Shown here: positions 1 to 6,678 of the stretch, piece after piece
Numbering within the stretch: position 1 is the first letter of the stretch
How the letters are laid out: the number at the start of each line of letters is the position of its first letter
Assembly (NCBI GenBank): GCA_964403795.1
Contig: CAYOHP010000056.1
Location: 1-25,954, forward strand
DNA: 25,954 nt
Direction of reading: 5' to 3'
From: CAYOHP01 sp964403795 [NCBI: uncultured bacterium]
GTDB taxonomy: Bacteria; Muiribacteriota; UBA6191; CAZXTJ01
Translations under genes and position numbers: made by a program
The notes under the pieces: generated by a model
The model's input: only the letters and a program-made list of their open reading frames with translations
Told to the model about the DNA's origin: nothing
The model's database searches: none

Positions 1-350
1 GAGATCCGCAACTATCGCGGGCTCCACCGACACTTCATCCTGACCGCGGTGACCTACTTCTTCGTCCAGGACTTCGTGCGGAAGCACGGGGTCGAAAAAG
101 GGGGGCCCTGACGATCTCACAGGTGGCCGACGCCTTGCAGTTGCTGATGGAACACCGCATCGCCGGACTGCTACCGCGGGCACGACTCAGGGACCTGGCA
201 GAACAGGTCGCCAACCAGATCCGCCTGACCCAGGATCGCAATCGACGGGCGAGGATTTCGGCATGCAAGCGCAGGACCCGCGAGCTGGCCGAACTCGGCT
301 TCCCGCCCGGCTCACAGGCCTCCGTCGGCAAGCATGCAGTGTCGTTGTAG
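1..350 (+). pseudogene. IS701-type transposase, C-terminal part, in two frames
   Basis: The first reading frame enters from outside the window and stops at TGA 109-111. It carries the end of a DDE transposase domain (YRGLHRHFILTAVTYFFVQ), which resembles the RGLHRH helix near the C-terminus of IS701-family transposases. The -1 frame continues without interruption from about 108 to the TAG at 348-350. It reads LTISQVADALQ and then an Arg/Asn-rich stretch (RNRRARISACKRR), which matches the usual tail of the same family (LTxxQ...RNxxAxxSHxKRR). The switch coincides with the run GAAAAAGGGGGGCCC at 94-108. This is either an inactivating indel or a -1 ribosomal frameshift site; no perfect simultaneous-slippage heptamer is in phase, so an indel is more likely. 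The 75-codon frame starting with GTG 123 is not treated as a separate gene. The family call rests on recognised motifs only. Confidence 0.7.
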
Positions 351-357
351 TACTAGG
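338..357 (+). mobile_element. Probable right terminus of the IS element
   Basis: The sequence AGTGTCGTTGTAGTACTAG contains the transposase stop codon (TAG 348-350). Sequence composition and gene content change directly after it. IS701-type elements commonly end a few bases past the transposase stop in a terminal inverted repeat of this kind. The left end is outside the window, so neither the inverted repeat nor a target duplication can be confirmed. Confidence 0.35.
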
Positions 358-412
358 AGCCTGCCGCACACAGCCACCCTTTCCCGCCCGAACAAACAAT
401 TCTCACGGCGCG

Positions 413-441
413 TTGACAGGTGTTGTCGCGTCTCCTACCAT
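413..441 (+). promoter_or_regulatory. Sigma-70-type promoter upstream of the zinc-ribbon gene
   Basis: A perfect -35 TTGACA (413-418) is followed after exactly 17 bp by TACCAT (436-441), which matches the -10 consensus at first T, A and last T. The expected start near 448 gives a leader of about 100 nt before the ATG at 548. It lies about 60 bp beyond the presumed IS end, so it belongs to the host genes. Confidence 0.6.
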
Positions 442-547
442 ACGGCGGCTCTCCGGGGGACGGGGGGCGGTCCCCAGAAATCACCGCGTCGCGACCCGTG
501 TCGACGACGGACCGATACCACCAGAAGACGCCAAGGGAGAGTTCGCC

Positions 548-721
548 ATGGACGCACGATTCGGAATGCGCTGCCTGGCCTGCGGTTTCCTCTACGAGGC
601 CGCCCACGACCGGCACCATTGCCAGCACTGCTTCGCGGACTCCACCTATCTCCGGCCGCTCCACCGGCCCCTGCGCCACCTTCCTCCCGAGCACCGCCTG
701 GCCTCCCCCGCGGGTGCGTAG
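548..721 (+). CDS. Small zinc-ribbon protein (57 aa)
   Basis: This 57-residue protein has two CxxC knuckles (CLAC at residues 9-12 and CQHC at 26-29) separated by 13 residues, as in rubredoxin-like zinc ribbons that bind one structural Zn. The remainder is rich in Pro, Arg and His, with no membrane segment or signal peptide. The ATG is preceded by a GGGAGAG ribosome binding site at normal spacing. Its stop codon lies inside the start region of the next gene (GTG 714), so the two may be translationally coupled. The specific function is unknown; short zinc ribbons often mediate protein or nucleic acid contacts. The gene is well supported by promoter, ribosome binding site and Cys pattern. Confidence 0.7.
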   Translation: MDARFGMRCLACGFLYEAAHDRHHCQHCFADSTYLRPLHRPLRHLPPEHRLASPAGA

Positions 722-1205
722 GTCTCCCGTCCCGGGGGGTCGGGGGATCCTCCTCTCCCTCCTGCTCGTCGCCTCGGCTCCCGGCGGGGACCTGGCGGCG
801 CCGGACGCGCCCGCCGACCCGAGCGCCCCGACCACCGGCCTGCCGGTCGGCTCGTGGCAGGGCGAGGACCCGAGCGGCAGCTACGAGTTCCGGGTCGAGT
901 CCGATGGACGGGCCCGCTTCACCTTCCTGGTCGCCGGGGGGTCGATCCCGAGCGAGGCCGAAGGATCCGTCTCCGTCTCGGGAGCGGAACTCCGGTTCCG
1001 GGTCCCGGGTCGGCGCGACACCCGCTACCGGATGGAACGAGCCATCGACCGCCTGACGCTCCGGGACGGGGACCTCCTCGACACCGTCCTCGAACTCCGC
1101 AGGGTTCCGGGCCCCGCCTCCGGGACACCTCCCCCGGGAGTCGATCCCGGCGGAACCGACCCACTTCCGCCCCCGCCCCTGGGGACCTTCCCCGGAGATC
1201 GGTGA
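714..1205 (+). CDS. Secreted beta-rich hypothetical protein
   Basis: Starting at GTG 714, which overlaps the zinc-ribbon stop by 8 bp, the 163-residue product has an Arg-rich N-terminus, a hydrophobic core (ILLSLLLVASA) and a likely signal-peptidase site near residue 25. A Pro/Ala linker follows. Then comes a compact domain of about 90 residues with alternating hydrophobic and charged strands (GSWQGEDPSGSYEFRVESDG at its start), of the kind seen in small lipocalin-like or beta-barrel extracytoplasmic domains. The C-terminus is Pro/Gly-rich. No catalytic motif is visible and no family is named. The frame stays open upstream to 420, but that part would translate the promoter leader and the zinc-ribbon gene in another frame and lacks protein character. 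Confidence 0.55.
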   Translation: MRRSPVPGGRGILLSLLLVASAPGGDLAAPDAPADPSAPTTGLPVGSWQGEDPSGSYEFRVESDGRARFTFLVAGGSIPSEAEGSVSVSGAELRFRVPGRRDTRYRMERAIDRLTLRDGDLLDTVLELRRVPGPASGTPPPGVDPGGTDPLPPPPLGTFPGDR

Positions 1206-1249
1206 AGGGATCGGCTCCCCGCTTGGCAGCTCCCGATCCCGGTGCCCGC

Positions 1250-1278
1250 TTGGCGAACCCGGGGCAACGGCCTACCAT
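1250..1278 (+). promoter_or_regulatory. Promoter for a possibly leaderless transcript
   Basis: TTGGCG (1250-1255) and TACCAT (1273-1278) are separated by 17 bp. The -10 hexamer is identical to the one at 436-441. Its end is only 7 nt upstream of the ATG at 1286, so transcription would begin at or next to the start codon. No Shine-Dalgarno sequence precedes that ATG, which fits a leaderless mRNA. Confidence 0.5.
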
Positions 1279-1285
1279 TGCTGGC

Positions 1286-1927
1286 ATGCCGGGCCGAGCC
1301 TCCTTGTTGCTGGCGGCAGCCGCCTCGGTCGGACTGGGGTTGGCACAGTCGTCCGAGGAGCGCTGCCCTCCGGAACTCCACCCTCAGGGCTGCGGCTTCA
1401 CGGTCTGGCTCGGCGACCGGGAGGGCAATCCCCTGCCCAAGGGCACCGTCCAGTGGCTCCGGTGGGAACTCGAGACCCGGGATATCGGTCCCGACCTCAA
1501 GCCCCGGGTGCGTCGCTGGCAGGGCGAGGGGGAGACCCCCGAAGGCGGGATCCCCGGGAGCGGGCTCGGCACCCGCCTGATCACGCCGGAGTTCGTGGCC
1601 CACTACCAGGCCATGCGCGAGGCCGCGGGAATCACGGGCCAGGGCCTCGAGAGCCCTGTAGGGGCGACCCCGGAGGCCCCCCCGCGTTCTCCGCCGCTCG
1701 CCATCGAATCGCGACTCTATCGGGCCCTGCGCTCCTCGCCCTCCTCCCGGCGCGGCGAGCCTCCGGACGGGTCCGCCGCCCGGAGCCTCCCGACCTCGGA
1801 GCCGGCGATCGAGGGAAGGTTCGCCGATCCGGAGGACCGACCGCGCCGACGCCGCGGGATCTCCACCAGCTCCACCCTGGAGGCGGAACGGCAGGCGGTC
1901 CGGAAGCGACGGGGTGGCGGCGGGTGA
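1286..1927 (+). CDS. Secreted hypothetical protein with two cysteines
   Basis: The 213-residue product begins with a clear signal peptide (MPGRASLLLAAAASVGLGLA, cleavage likely after residue 20). The mature N-terminal region contains two Cys residues (27 and 36) that could form a disulfide, followed by a short beta-rich segment (GFTVWLGDREGNPLPKGTVQ). A long Pro/Ser/Arg-rich tail ending in Gly residues follows and is probably disordered. The ATG was chosen because the signal peptide starts there and a promoter sits directly in front; upstream codons in frame are Pro/Arg-rich read-through. It overlaps the next gene by about 14 bp if that gene uses its first start. I do not recognise a family. 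Confidence 0.6.
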   Translation: MPGRASLLLAAAASVGLGLAQSSEERCPPELHPQGCGFTVWLGDREGNPLPKGTVQWLRWELETRDIGPDLKPRVRRWQGEGETPEGGIPGSGLGTRLITPEFVAHYQAMREAAGITGQGLESPVGATPEAPPRSPPLAIESRLYRALRSSPSSRRGEPPDGSAARSLPTSEPAIEGRFADPEDRPRRRRGISTSSTLEAERQAVRKRRGGGG

Positions 1928-2258
1928 GGGTCGGCCCCGTGGTGGGCAGGCGAGCGTGACCTCCAGGACCGGGCCCGGGCCCGAGGTCGCGCCCCCGGAA
2001 CCGGTCCGTCCCGGGGCAGTGGGGGACGCGCTGGCTCGCTTCCTCGGGTGGATCCTCCTGGTCGCCCTCGAGATCGGTCTGATCCTGTTCGCGGTCGGAC
2101 CGCTGTACGAAGCCGGCTACGAGACGACCACCAACGTGCTCCTGGCCGTCGCCACCCTCGCCCTGCTGGCGACCGCGCCCAGCGCCCTGGCGGCCAAGCT
2201 GGTCTTCGCCAAGACGCTCGGGTACTGGCTCCTGGGGCTGGCCTTCGACCCGGAGTGA
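1914..2258 (+). CDS. Small integral membrane protein, two helices
   Basis: The protein has 114 residues if it starts at GTG 1914, or 100 if it starts at GTG 1956; the extra N-terminus is low-complexity, so 1956 is a serious alternative. It contains two hydrophobic segments (FLGWILLVALEIGLILFAVG and VLLAVATLALLATAPSALAA) joined by a short polar loop (YEAGYETTT). The N-terminus is Pro-rich and probably cytoplasmic. No enzymatic motif is present. It follows the secreted protein with overlap or a short gap, consistent with one transcript. A 147-bp gap with its own promoter candidate separates it from the fusion gene, so it need not belong to the oxylipin operon. Confidence 0.6.
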   Translation: MAAGEGRPRGGQASVTSRTGPGPEVAPPEPVRPGAVGDALARFLGWILLVALEIGLILFAVGPLYEAGYETTTNVLLAVATLALLATAPSALAAKLVFAKTLGYWLLGLAFDPE

Positions 2259-2314
2259 AGCTCGGCGGGGGCGCCCGGCGGCGGCTTGGACCCGCGGGAC
2301 GGAGGCGGTCTCCC

Positions 2315-2343
2315 GTGACGGGACGCCATGGTTGCATTGTGAT
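2315..2343 (+). promoter_or_regulatory. Candidate promoter of the MIF-lipoxygenase operon
   Basis: GTGACG (2315-2320), a 17-bp spacer and TGTGAT (2338-2343) each match four of six consensus positions. The predicted start near 2350 leaves a leader of about 56 nt before GTG 2406, with a GAGAGGAG ribosome binding site at about 2393-2400. This is the only stretch of relaxed GC content in the 147-bp gap. Confidence 0.35.
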
Positions 2344-2405
2344 CTTGCCCACCGGCACAGTGCCCCGGGCGCCGCACCGGCGCCCTTCCCCGAGAGGAGC
2401 CTCGC

Positions 2406-4628
2406 GTGCCCTTCGTCCGGATCGAAACCAACCAGAAGGTCGACGACGCCTCGGCCCGGGCCCTGCTCGAAGAGATCACCCACCTGGTGCATGCGGCCCA
2501 GGGCGCTCCCGAGGACATGATCGCGGGTGCGGTCCATGGCGGGATCCCCATGTCCTTCGGGGGGGACGCCGCGGCTCCGGCCGCCAACCTCCAGGTGATC
2601 AACGCCAACCTCCCCCGGGACGTCACCTCGGCACTGTCCCGCTCGCTCGGCGCCCTCCTCCAGGACAAGCTCGGGGTCTCGCCGGCGCGGGCCTACGTCT
2701 TCTTCCAGGAATTCCGGGATCCCCACCTGGTGGGCTGGAATCGCGCCACCTTCGACGAGATCTTCCAGGCCCGCAAGGGCGGCCAGGGCGAAGTGCTCCC
2801 GAACCGGCTCGCCGCCCGCCTGGTCCACCCGGGAGCCGACGCCGCTCCCATCGCCGGGATCGACGTGGAGGTCTGGGATCGCGACGGCGCCGGCACCGAC
2901 CGGAGGGTGGGCAGCGCTTCCACCGACGAGAACGGTGCCTTCGAGGTCTTCTACTCCGACCTGCCGGAGATCCCCAACCACATCCCGGCGCTCGAGCTCC
3001 GGCTCTACGAACCCGACCAGAGGGTGGTCCGGGACGGCTCGACCCGGGTGCGCCGATTCCTCTCGACCACGCTCCCGGTGCCCCAGGGCGGGTTCGCCCC
3101 CGACCGGGACCTGGGTACGGTGTCGGTCCCCTTCTACGAGTACGACCCGGCCTCCCCCTTCCCGTACTGCGCCCCCGAGACCATCCGCAAGCAGTACAGC
3201 CCGGGGGCCAAGGCCAACATCGAGGGCTCGCTCGCCAAGTGGGGCAAGGTCCGCGACGAGCTGATCGCCAAGGCCAAGGCCAAGCCCGGCTCGGTCAGCC
3301 TCGACGACGTGCAGAAGGCCTTCCCCCCCACCCCGACGCTCGCCCTCGAGAAGCAGAAGCCCGGGTCGACCCGCACCGACGAGTACTTCTGCGACCGGCT
3401 GCTCAACGGGGTGGCCCCCGCCCTGTTCGCCAAGGATCCCGACCAGGACGGCGTCTACTCGCTCGAGTACCGCTTCGACGACTTCGAGCACACTCCCGGA
3501 CTCGAACTGCCGAACTTCCGGATCCGGGTGAAGACCGACGGCGTGACCCTCTCGCCGGTCGACATCCGCCTCCAGTTCCGGAAGCCCGGGCAGTACCAGG
3601 CCGGCGCCGAACTCGGCGAGGTCCGCACCTTCCGGCCCGGCGACCCCGACTGGGACGCCGCCAAGCGGGTCGCCCGCTCCAGCTACCACAACGTGGTCGG
3701 CCGCCTGCACGCCCACCTGGGTCGTTCCCACTTCGACATGGAGCAGTACGCGGTGGCCTTCTTCCGGCACGTCCGCAAGAGCCCCATGCGAAAGCTCATG
3801 TTCCCGGTGTTGAACGAGCTGCTGGATGTGGACGCGATCGGACGGAAGATCCTGCTCGCCCCCGGGGCGGTGCTCAGCATGACCGAGCCCATCACCCTGG
3901 GCGCCCAGGTCAAGTGGGTCACCAGCATGCTGGGCGGCTACGACTGGAAGGGCTGGCGACCCCGCCAGCCGATCTGCGAGACCCACCGCTACGCCAAGCT
4001 GGCGGGCATCTGGTGGAAGGCGCTCGGCGAGTACGTGGGCGACTTCTTCCGCACCCACCGCGCCGGGTTGGTGGCGGAGTGGGGCGAGATCCGCGCCTTC
4101 TCCGACGAGGTGGTCCGCCACTCGGTCCCGGCCCTGGCCCGGGGCCTGGAGGAACCCCAGTTCGACCGCCGCTTCTACGACGAGGGCGAGATCCCCGGCT
4201 GGCGGCTGGAGGGCAAGACCAAGGGCAGGTGCGCGGTCACCCCGATCACCACCTCGGAGACCCCCACCGACGCCTGCCTCGCCAACCTCGAACAGCTCTG
4301 CCGCTACATCATGTTCCAGATGACCCTCTGGCACAGCTGGATGCACAACGAGCTGCTCCAGGACCTCGGCGAGATGCGCTTCTCCGGCGTCCTCACCAAC
4401 GGCTCGCTGGGGCCCGAGTCCGACGACCGCCTGGTCGCCAACCCGATCGTCTCGGCGGTGGTGCTGGGCAGCACCTATGCGCTCTCCGACTTCCGCTACG
4501 GGTTCATCCTGGCGAACGAGGAGGGCGAGGTCGACCCGGCCCTGATCGCCAAGCTCGAGTCGGTGAGGGGCGAGATGGAGAAGCTCGGCTTCGACACCCG
4601 CACGCTCCGTTCCAAGATCAACAGCTGA
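2406..4628 (+). CDS. MIF/tautomerase-beta-sandwich-lipoxygenase fusion protein
   Basis: This 740-residue protein has three parts. Residues 2-118 match macrophage migration inhibitory factor: Pro2 becomes the N-terminal Pro after Met removal, followed by the MIF landmarks FVRIETN, SFGGD, VSPARAYVFF and VGWNRATF. The position of the MIF catalytic Lys is Ala and that of Asn97 is Phe, while the Tyr95 equivalent (Tyr97) is kept. Residues about 138-245 form a transthyretin/dioxygenase-like beta-sandwich (GIDVEVWDRDGAG, STDENGAFEV). Residues about 250-740 form a divergent lipoxygenase domain: DEYFCDRLLNGVAP (325-338), iron ligands in HLGRSH (His437, His442) and HSWMH (His643, His647; His at the fourth position as in mammalian 15-LOX). 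The usual C-terminal Ile is absent; the chain ends KINS. No signal peptide is seen, so it is probably cytosolic. It is the first gene of an operon with the NTF2-like and patatin genes. Predicted role: oxygenation and perhaps isomerisation of unsaturated lipids. Confidence 0.85.
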   Translation: MPFVRIETNQKVDDASARALLEEITHLVHAAQGAPEDMIAGAVHGGIPMSFGGDAAAPAANLQVINANLPRDVTSALSRSLGALLQDKLGVSPARAYVFFQEFRDPHLVGWNRATFDEIFQARKGGQGEVLPNRLAARLVHPGADAAPIAGIDVEVWDRDGAGTDRRVGSASTDENGAFEVFYSDLPEIPNHIPALELRLYEPDQRVVRDGSTRVRRFLSTTLPVPQGGFAPDRDLGTVSVPFYEYDPASPFPYCAPETIRKQYSPGAKANIEGSLAKWGKVRDELIAKAKAKPGSVSLDDVQKAFPPTPTLALEKQKPGSTRTDEYFCDRLLNGVAPALFAKDPDQDGVYSLEYRFDDFEHTPGLELPNFRIRVKTDGVTLSPVDIRLQFRKPGQYQAGAELGEVRTFRPGDPDWDAAKRVARSSYHNVVGRLHAHLGRSHFDMEQYAVAFFRHVRKSPMRKLMFPVLNELLDVDAIGRKILLAPGAVLSMTEPITLGAQVKWVTSMLGGYDWKGWRPRQPICETHRYAKLAGIWWKALGEYVGDFFRTHRAGLVAEWGEIRAFSDEVVRHSVPALARGLEEPQFDRRFYDEGEIPGWRLEGKTKGRCAVTPITTSETPTDACLANLEQLCRYIMFQMTLWHSWMHNELLQDLGEMRFSGVLTNGSLGPESDDRLVANPIVSAVVLGSTYALSDFRYGFILANEEGEVDPALIAKLESVRGEMEKLGFDTRTLRSKINS

Positions 4629-4646
4629 TCGCGATCGGTGCTTGCC

Positions 4647-4683
4647 GGGAGCAGCCTCCGGGTCCGCCCCGGAGGGTGCTCCC
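4647..4683 (+). terminator. Strong stem-loop between fusion gene and NTF2-like gene
   Basis: GGGAGCAGCCTCCGGG (4647-4662) pairs with CCCGGAGGGTGCTCCC (4668-4683) over 15 of 16 positions (one G-G mismatch) around a 5-nt loop. No T-run follows, so it may be a partial terminator or a processing and stability element rather than a full stop. It sits 19 nt after the stop codon and just ahead of the next ribosome binding site (AGGAAGG), where it could set relative expression within the operon. Confidence 0.5.
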
Positions 4684-4709
4684 GCCGCCCCACCCCAGGA
4701 AGGCGACCC

Positions 4710-5138
4710 ATGGCCCACCCTCCCGGCTTCCATGACTGCTACATCGAGAACCGCACCCGCAGCACCCTGTACCGCTGGTTCTCGTTCTTCGACCTCCGGC
4801 CCGACGACATGTCCCCGCTCGACGACCTCCTGGGCGACGGCCCCTTCGAGATCGTCTTCCCCGGCTCGGTGATGCGGAGCCGGGAGGACGTGAAGGCCTG
4901 GTACACGCGGCACCATCCGCCCATGACCTCGAGCGGACACGACGTCCGGGGCATCGCCTTCGTGAAGCGAGGTCCCGACTCGATCGAGGTGCTCTGCGAC
5001 GTGGTCTGGAGCTTCGCCTTCGGGGACGGGCCGCTGCAGGTGCTGCCGGCCAACGTCAGGGTCGAGCTGGTCGACCAGCCGGGGCCGTTCATGCGGATCC
5101 GTCGCTACCAGGCGACCGCCATCCCCCAGGAGATGTAG
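4710..5138 (+). CDS. NTF2/SnoaL-like protein
   Basis: The product is 142 residues, the normal size for a single NTF2-like cone fold. Features are an N-terminal helix pair (FHDCYIENRTRSTLYRWFSF), a central DLLGDGPFEIVFPG turn, a segment placing charged residues at the pocket (SREDVKAWYTRHHPP) and C-terminal strands (IEVLCDVVWSFAF, FMRIRRYQATAI). Members of this superfamily include SnoaL cyclases, ketosteroid isomerases and non-catalytic binding proteins, so the exact reaction cannot be read. The AGGAAGG ribosome binding site is close to ideal. The gene lies between the lipoxygenase fusion and the phospholipase, separated from the latter by 28 nt. This suggests that it acts on, or binds, the hydrophobic product; that is an inference from context. 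Confidence 0.7.
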   Translation: MAHPPGFHDCYIENRTRSTLYRWFSFFDLRPDDMSPLDDLLGDGPFEIVFPGSVMRSREDVKAWYTRHHPPMTSSGHDVRGIAFVKRGPDSIEVLCDVVWSFAFGDGPLQVLPANVRVELVDQPGPFMRIRRYQATAIPQEM

Positions 5139-5166
5139 ACCGGATCCCGACACGAGGAGGGCCGAC

Positions 5167-6678
5167 GTGGTCGCCACCCTGCGATGGATCCTCGGGCTCC
5201 TCGGCAGCCTGTCGCGGGTCTTCGTGGTCGCGCTCTTCGGCTTCCTGGGCCTGGCAGCCTTCGGGGTCGGTCACCTGATGAGCCTGGCCCGGGTCGAGAA
5301 GGTCGAGGCATGGCTCCTCTCCGAGGCCCCGGCCCTCGGCCAGGTCTCGTCGGCACTTCCCGTACAGGTGAAGATCCTGGGCGAGGGCGCCCTGATGGTC
5401 TCGCTGCTGCTGGTGGCGGTGCTCGCCGCCTACAACCTGGCGGTCCTGGCCGGCCGGGCGGCCCGCGGCAAGACCCCCTTCCCGGTCGGCGCCGAGGAGG
5501 TCGACCCGGTCCCGACGCCGACTCCCGAGACGGCCGGGGAGGTCGCCGACCGGTCGCTCGCCGGTGCCCGGATCGGGCTGGTGCTGGCCGGCGGCGGCGC
5601 CAAGGGCGTCTACCAGGCCGGCGCCATGAAGGCGATCCATGAGTTCCTGGCGGAGCGGGGCGCGCTGGGAAGGGTCCGCATGGTCTCGGGGACCTCGATC
5701 GGGGGATGGAACGCCCTCTGCTGGGCGACCGGATTGCTCGCCGATCCCGGGGGTGGCCGGCCGAGCGCCCACGAACGCTGGTGGAAGACGACTCCCATGA
5801 GCCGGGTGGTGGAACCGGCCACCTACCTCCCGGGCCAGAACCACGTCCTCTCGAACGCCCCCTGGCACCAGCACTACCAGGCCATCTTCCGGGACAACCC
5901 GGCGGTCCGGGAGAGGATCGGAGCCCTGGTCGGCCCTTCGCCGCCGCTCCGGTTCTACCTGACCCGCTCCAACGTGCGGCGGGCCACCCTCGGATTCGCC
6001 ACCAACGGCGAAGCGCGGACCGCGGGCGGCCAGGACCGCGACGAGGTCGACTCCCTCCGGGGCCTCCCGCTCGAGGAGGCCCTGGATCGCATCGAGGACG
6101 CGGTCTTCGCCTCCATGGACCTGCCCCCGGTCTTCCCCTTCGCGGCGGTGCGGGGTCGTCCCGGCGAGGCCTTCGAGGACGGGGGCGTGGTCGACAACCT
6201 GCCGATGGTCTTCGCCACCGAGCTCGAGGACTGCGACCTGGTCTTCGTGCTCCCCCTGAACGCCACCTTCGCCGAGGAGCCCGACCCCCACTCGATGCTG
6301 CTCCGCCTGGTCCGGGTCACCGACGTCCGGCAGGGCGAACTGGAACGCCGCTCGCTCCAGCTGGTCGAGTACCACAACCGCCAGCGCCGCCTCGACGGCA
6401 AGCCGCCGGTGACCGTCCTGGCGGTCTGCCCCGCGCCGCCGCTCTCGGTGGGCACCCTCGACTTCGGGACCCCGGCCGGACCCGAGTGCTTCGACCGGAT
6501 GTACCGGGCCACCCGGAAGCTGCTCGCCGAGCGGGTCGAGCCCGCCCTGGCCGAGCGCACCGTGGAACTCCACCTGGTGGCACCCGACGGCTCCACCCGG
6601 GCCTCCGCGCTGTTCCCGGAGCAGCGCCGGCCCGCTCAGACCGAGATCGAGTTCGGCACCCGCGAGGGACGCAGGTAG
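5167..6678 (+). CDS. Membrane-anchored patatin-like phospholipase
   Basis: The 503-residue protein has two N-terminal hydrophobic helices (about residues 13-39 and 72-95), then a Pro/Thr linker and a complete patatin domain. The oxyanion loop is GGGAKG (142-147), the nucleophile Ser177 lies in GTSIGG, and the catalytic Asp338 is in DGG. Patatins are Ser-Asp dyad lipid acyl hydrolases that release fatty acids from glycerolipids. Here the catalytic part would be held at the inner membrane face. The start is GTG 5167, placed by an excellent GAGGAGG ribosome binding site. It is the third gene of the fusion/NTF2 operon. Its last 43 bp overlap the end of the convergent lipoxygenase gene. It is a plausible source of free fatty acid for the adjacent lipoxygenases. 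Confidence 0.9.
   Translation: MVATLRWILGLLGSLSRVFVVALFGFLGLAAFGVGHLMSLARVEKVEAWLLSEAPALGQVSSALPVQVKILGEGALMVSLLLVAVLAAYNLAVLAGRAARGKTPFPVGAEEVDPVPTPTPETAGEVADRSLAGARIGLVLAGGGAKGVYQAGAMKAIHEFLAERGALGRVRMVSGTSIGGWNALCWATGLLADPGGGRPSAHERWWKTTPMSRVVEPATYLPGQNHVLSNAPWHQHYQAIFRDNPAVRERIGALVGPSPPLRFYLTRSNVRRATLGFATNGEARTAGGQDRDEVDSLRGLPLEEALDRIEDAVFASMDLPPVFPFAAVRGRPGEAFEDGGVVDNLPMVFATELEDCDLVFVLPLNATFAEEPDPHSMLLRLVRVTDVRQGELERRSLQLVEYHNRQRRLDGKPPVTVLAVCPAPPLSVGTLDFGTPAGPECFDRMYRATRKLLAERVEPALAERTVELHLVAPDGSTRASALFPEQRRPAQTEIEFGTREGRR

Noticed and set aside
123-350. Independent small gene starting at GTG 123
   Set aside because: Its sequence continues the transposase C-terminus, and the frame is open upstream of the GTG with matching residues (LTISQ).
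2048-4735. Long plus-strand frame overlapping the fusion gene
   Set aside because: Pro/Arg/Gly-rich shadow frame without motifs; the frame from 2406 carries the MIF and lipoxygenase signatures.
1632-5177. Minus-strand open frame of more than 1000 codons opposite the fusion and NTF2 genes
   Set aside because: Composition is Gly/Asp/Val/Glu-rich antisense of GC-rich codons, with no domains; the plus-strand genes have clear motifs.
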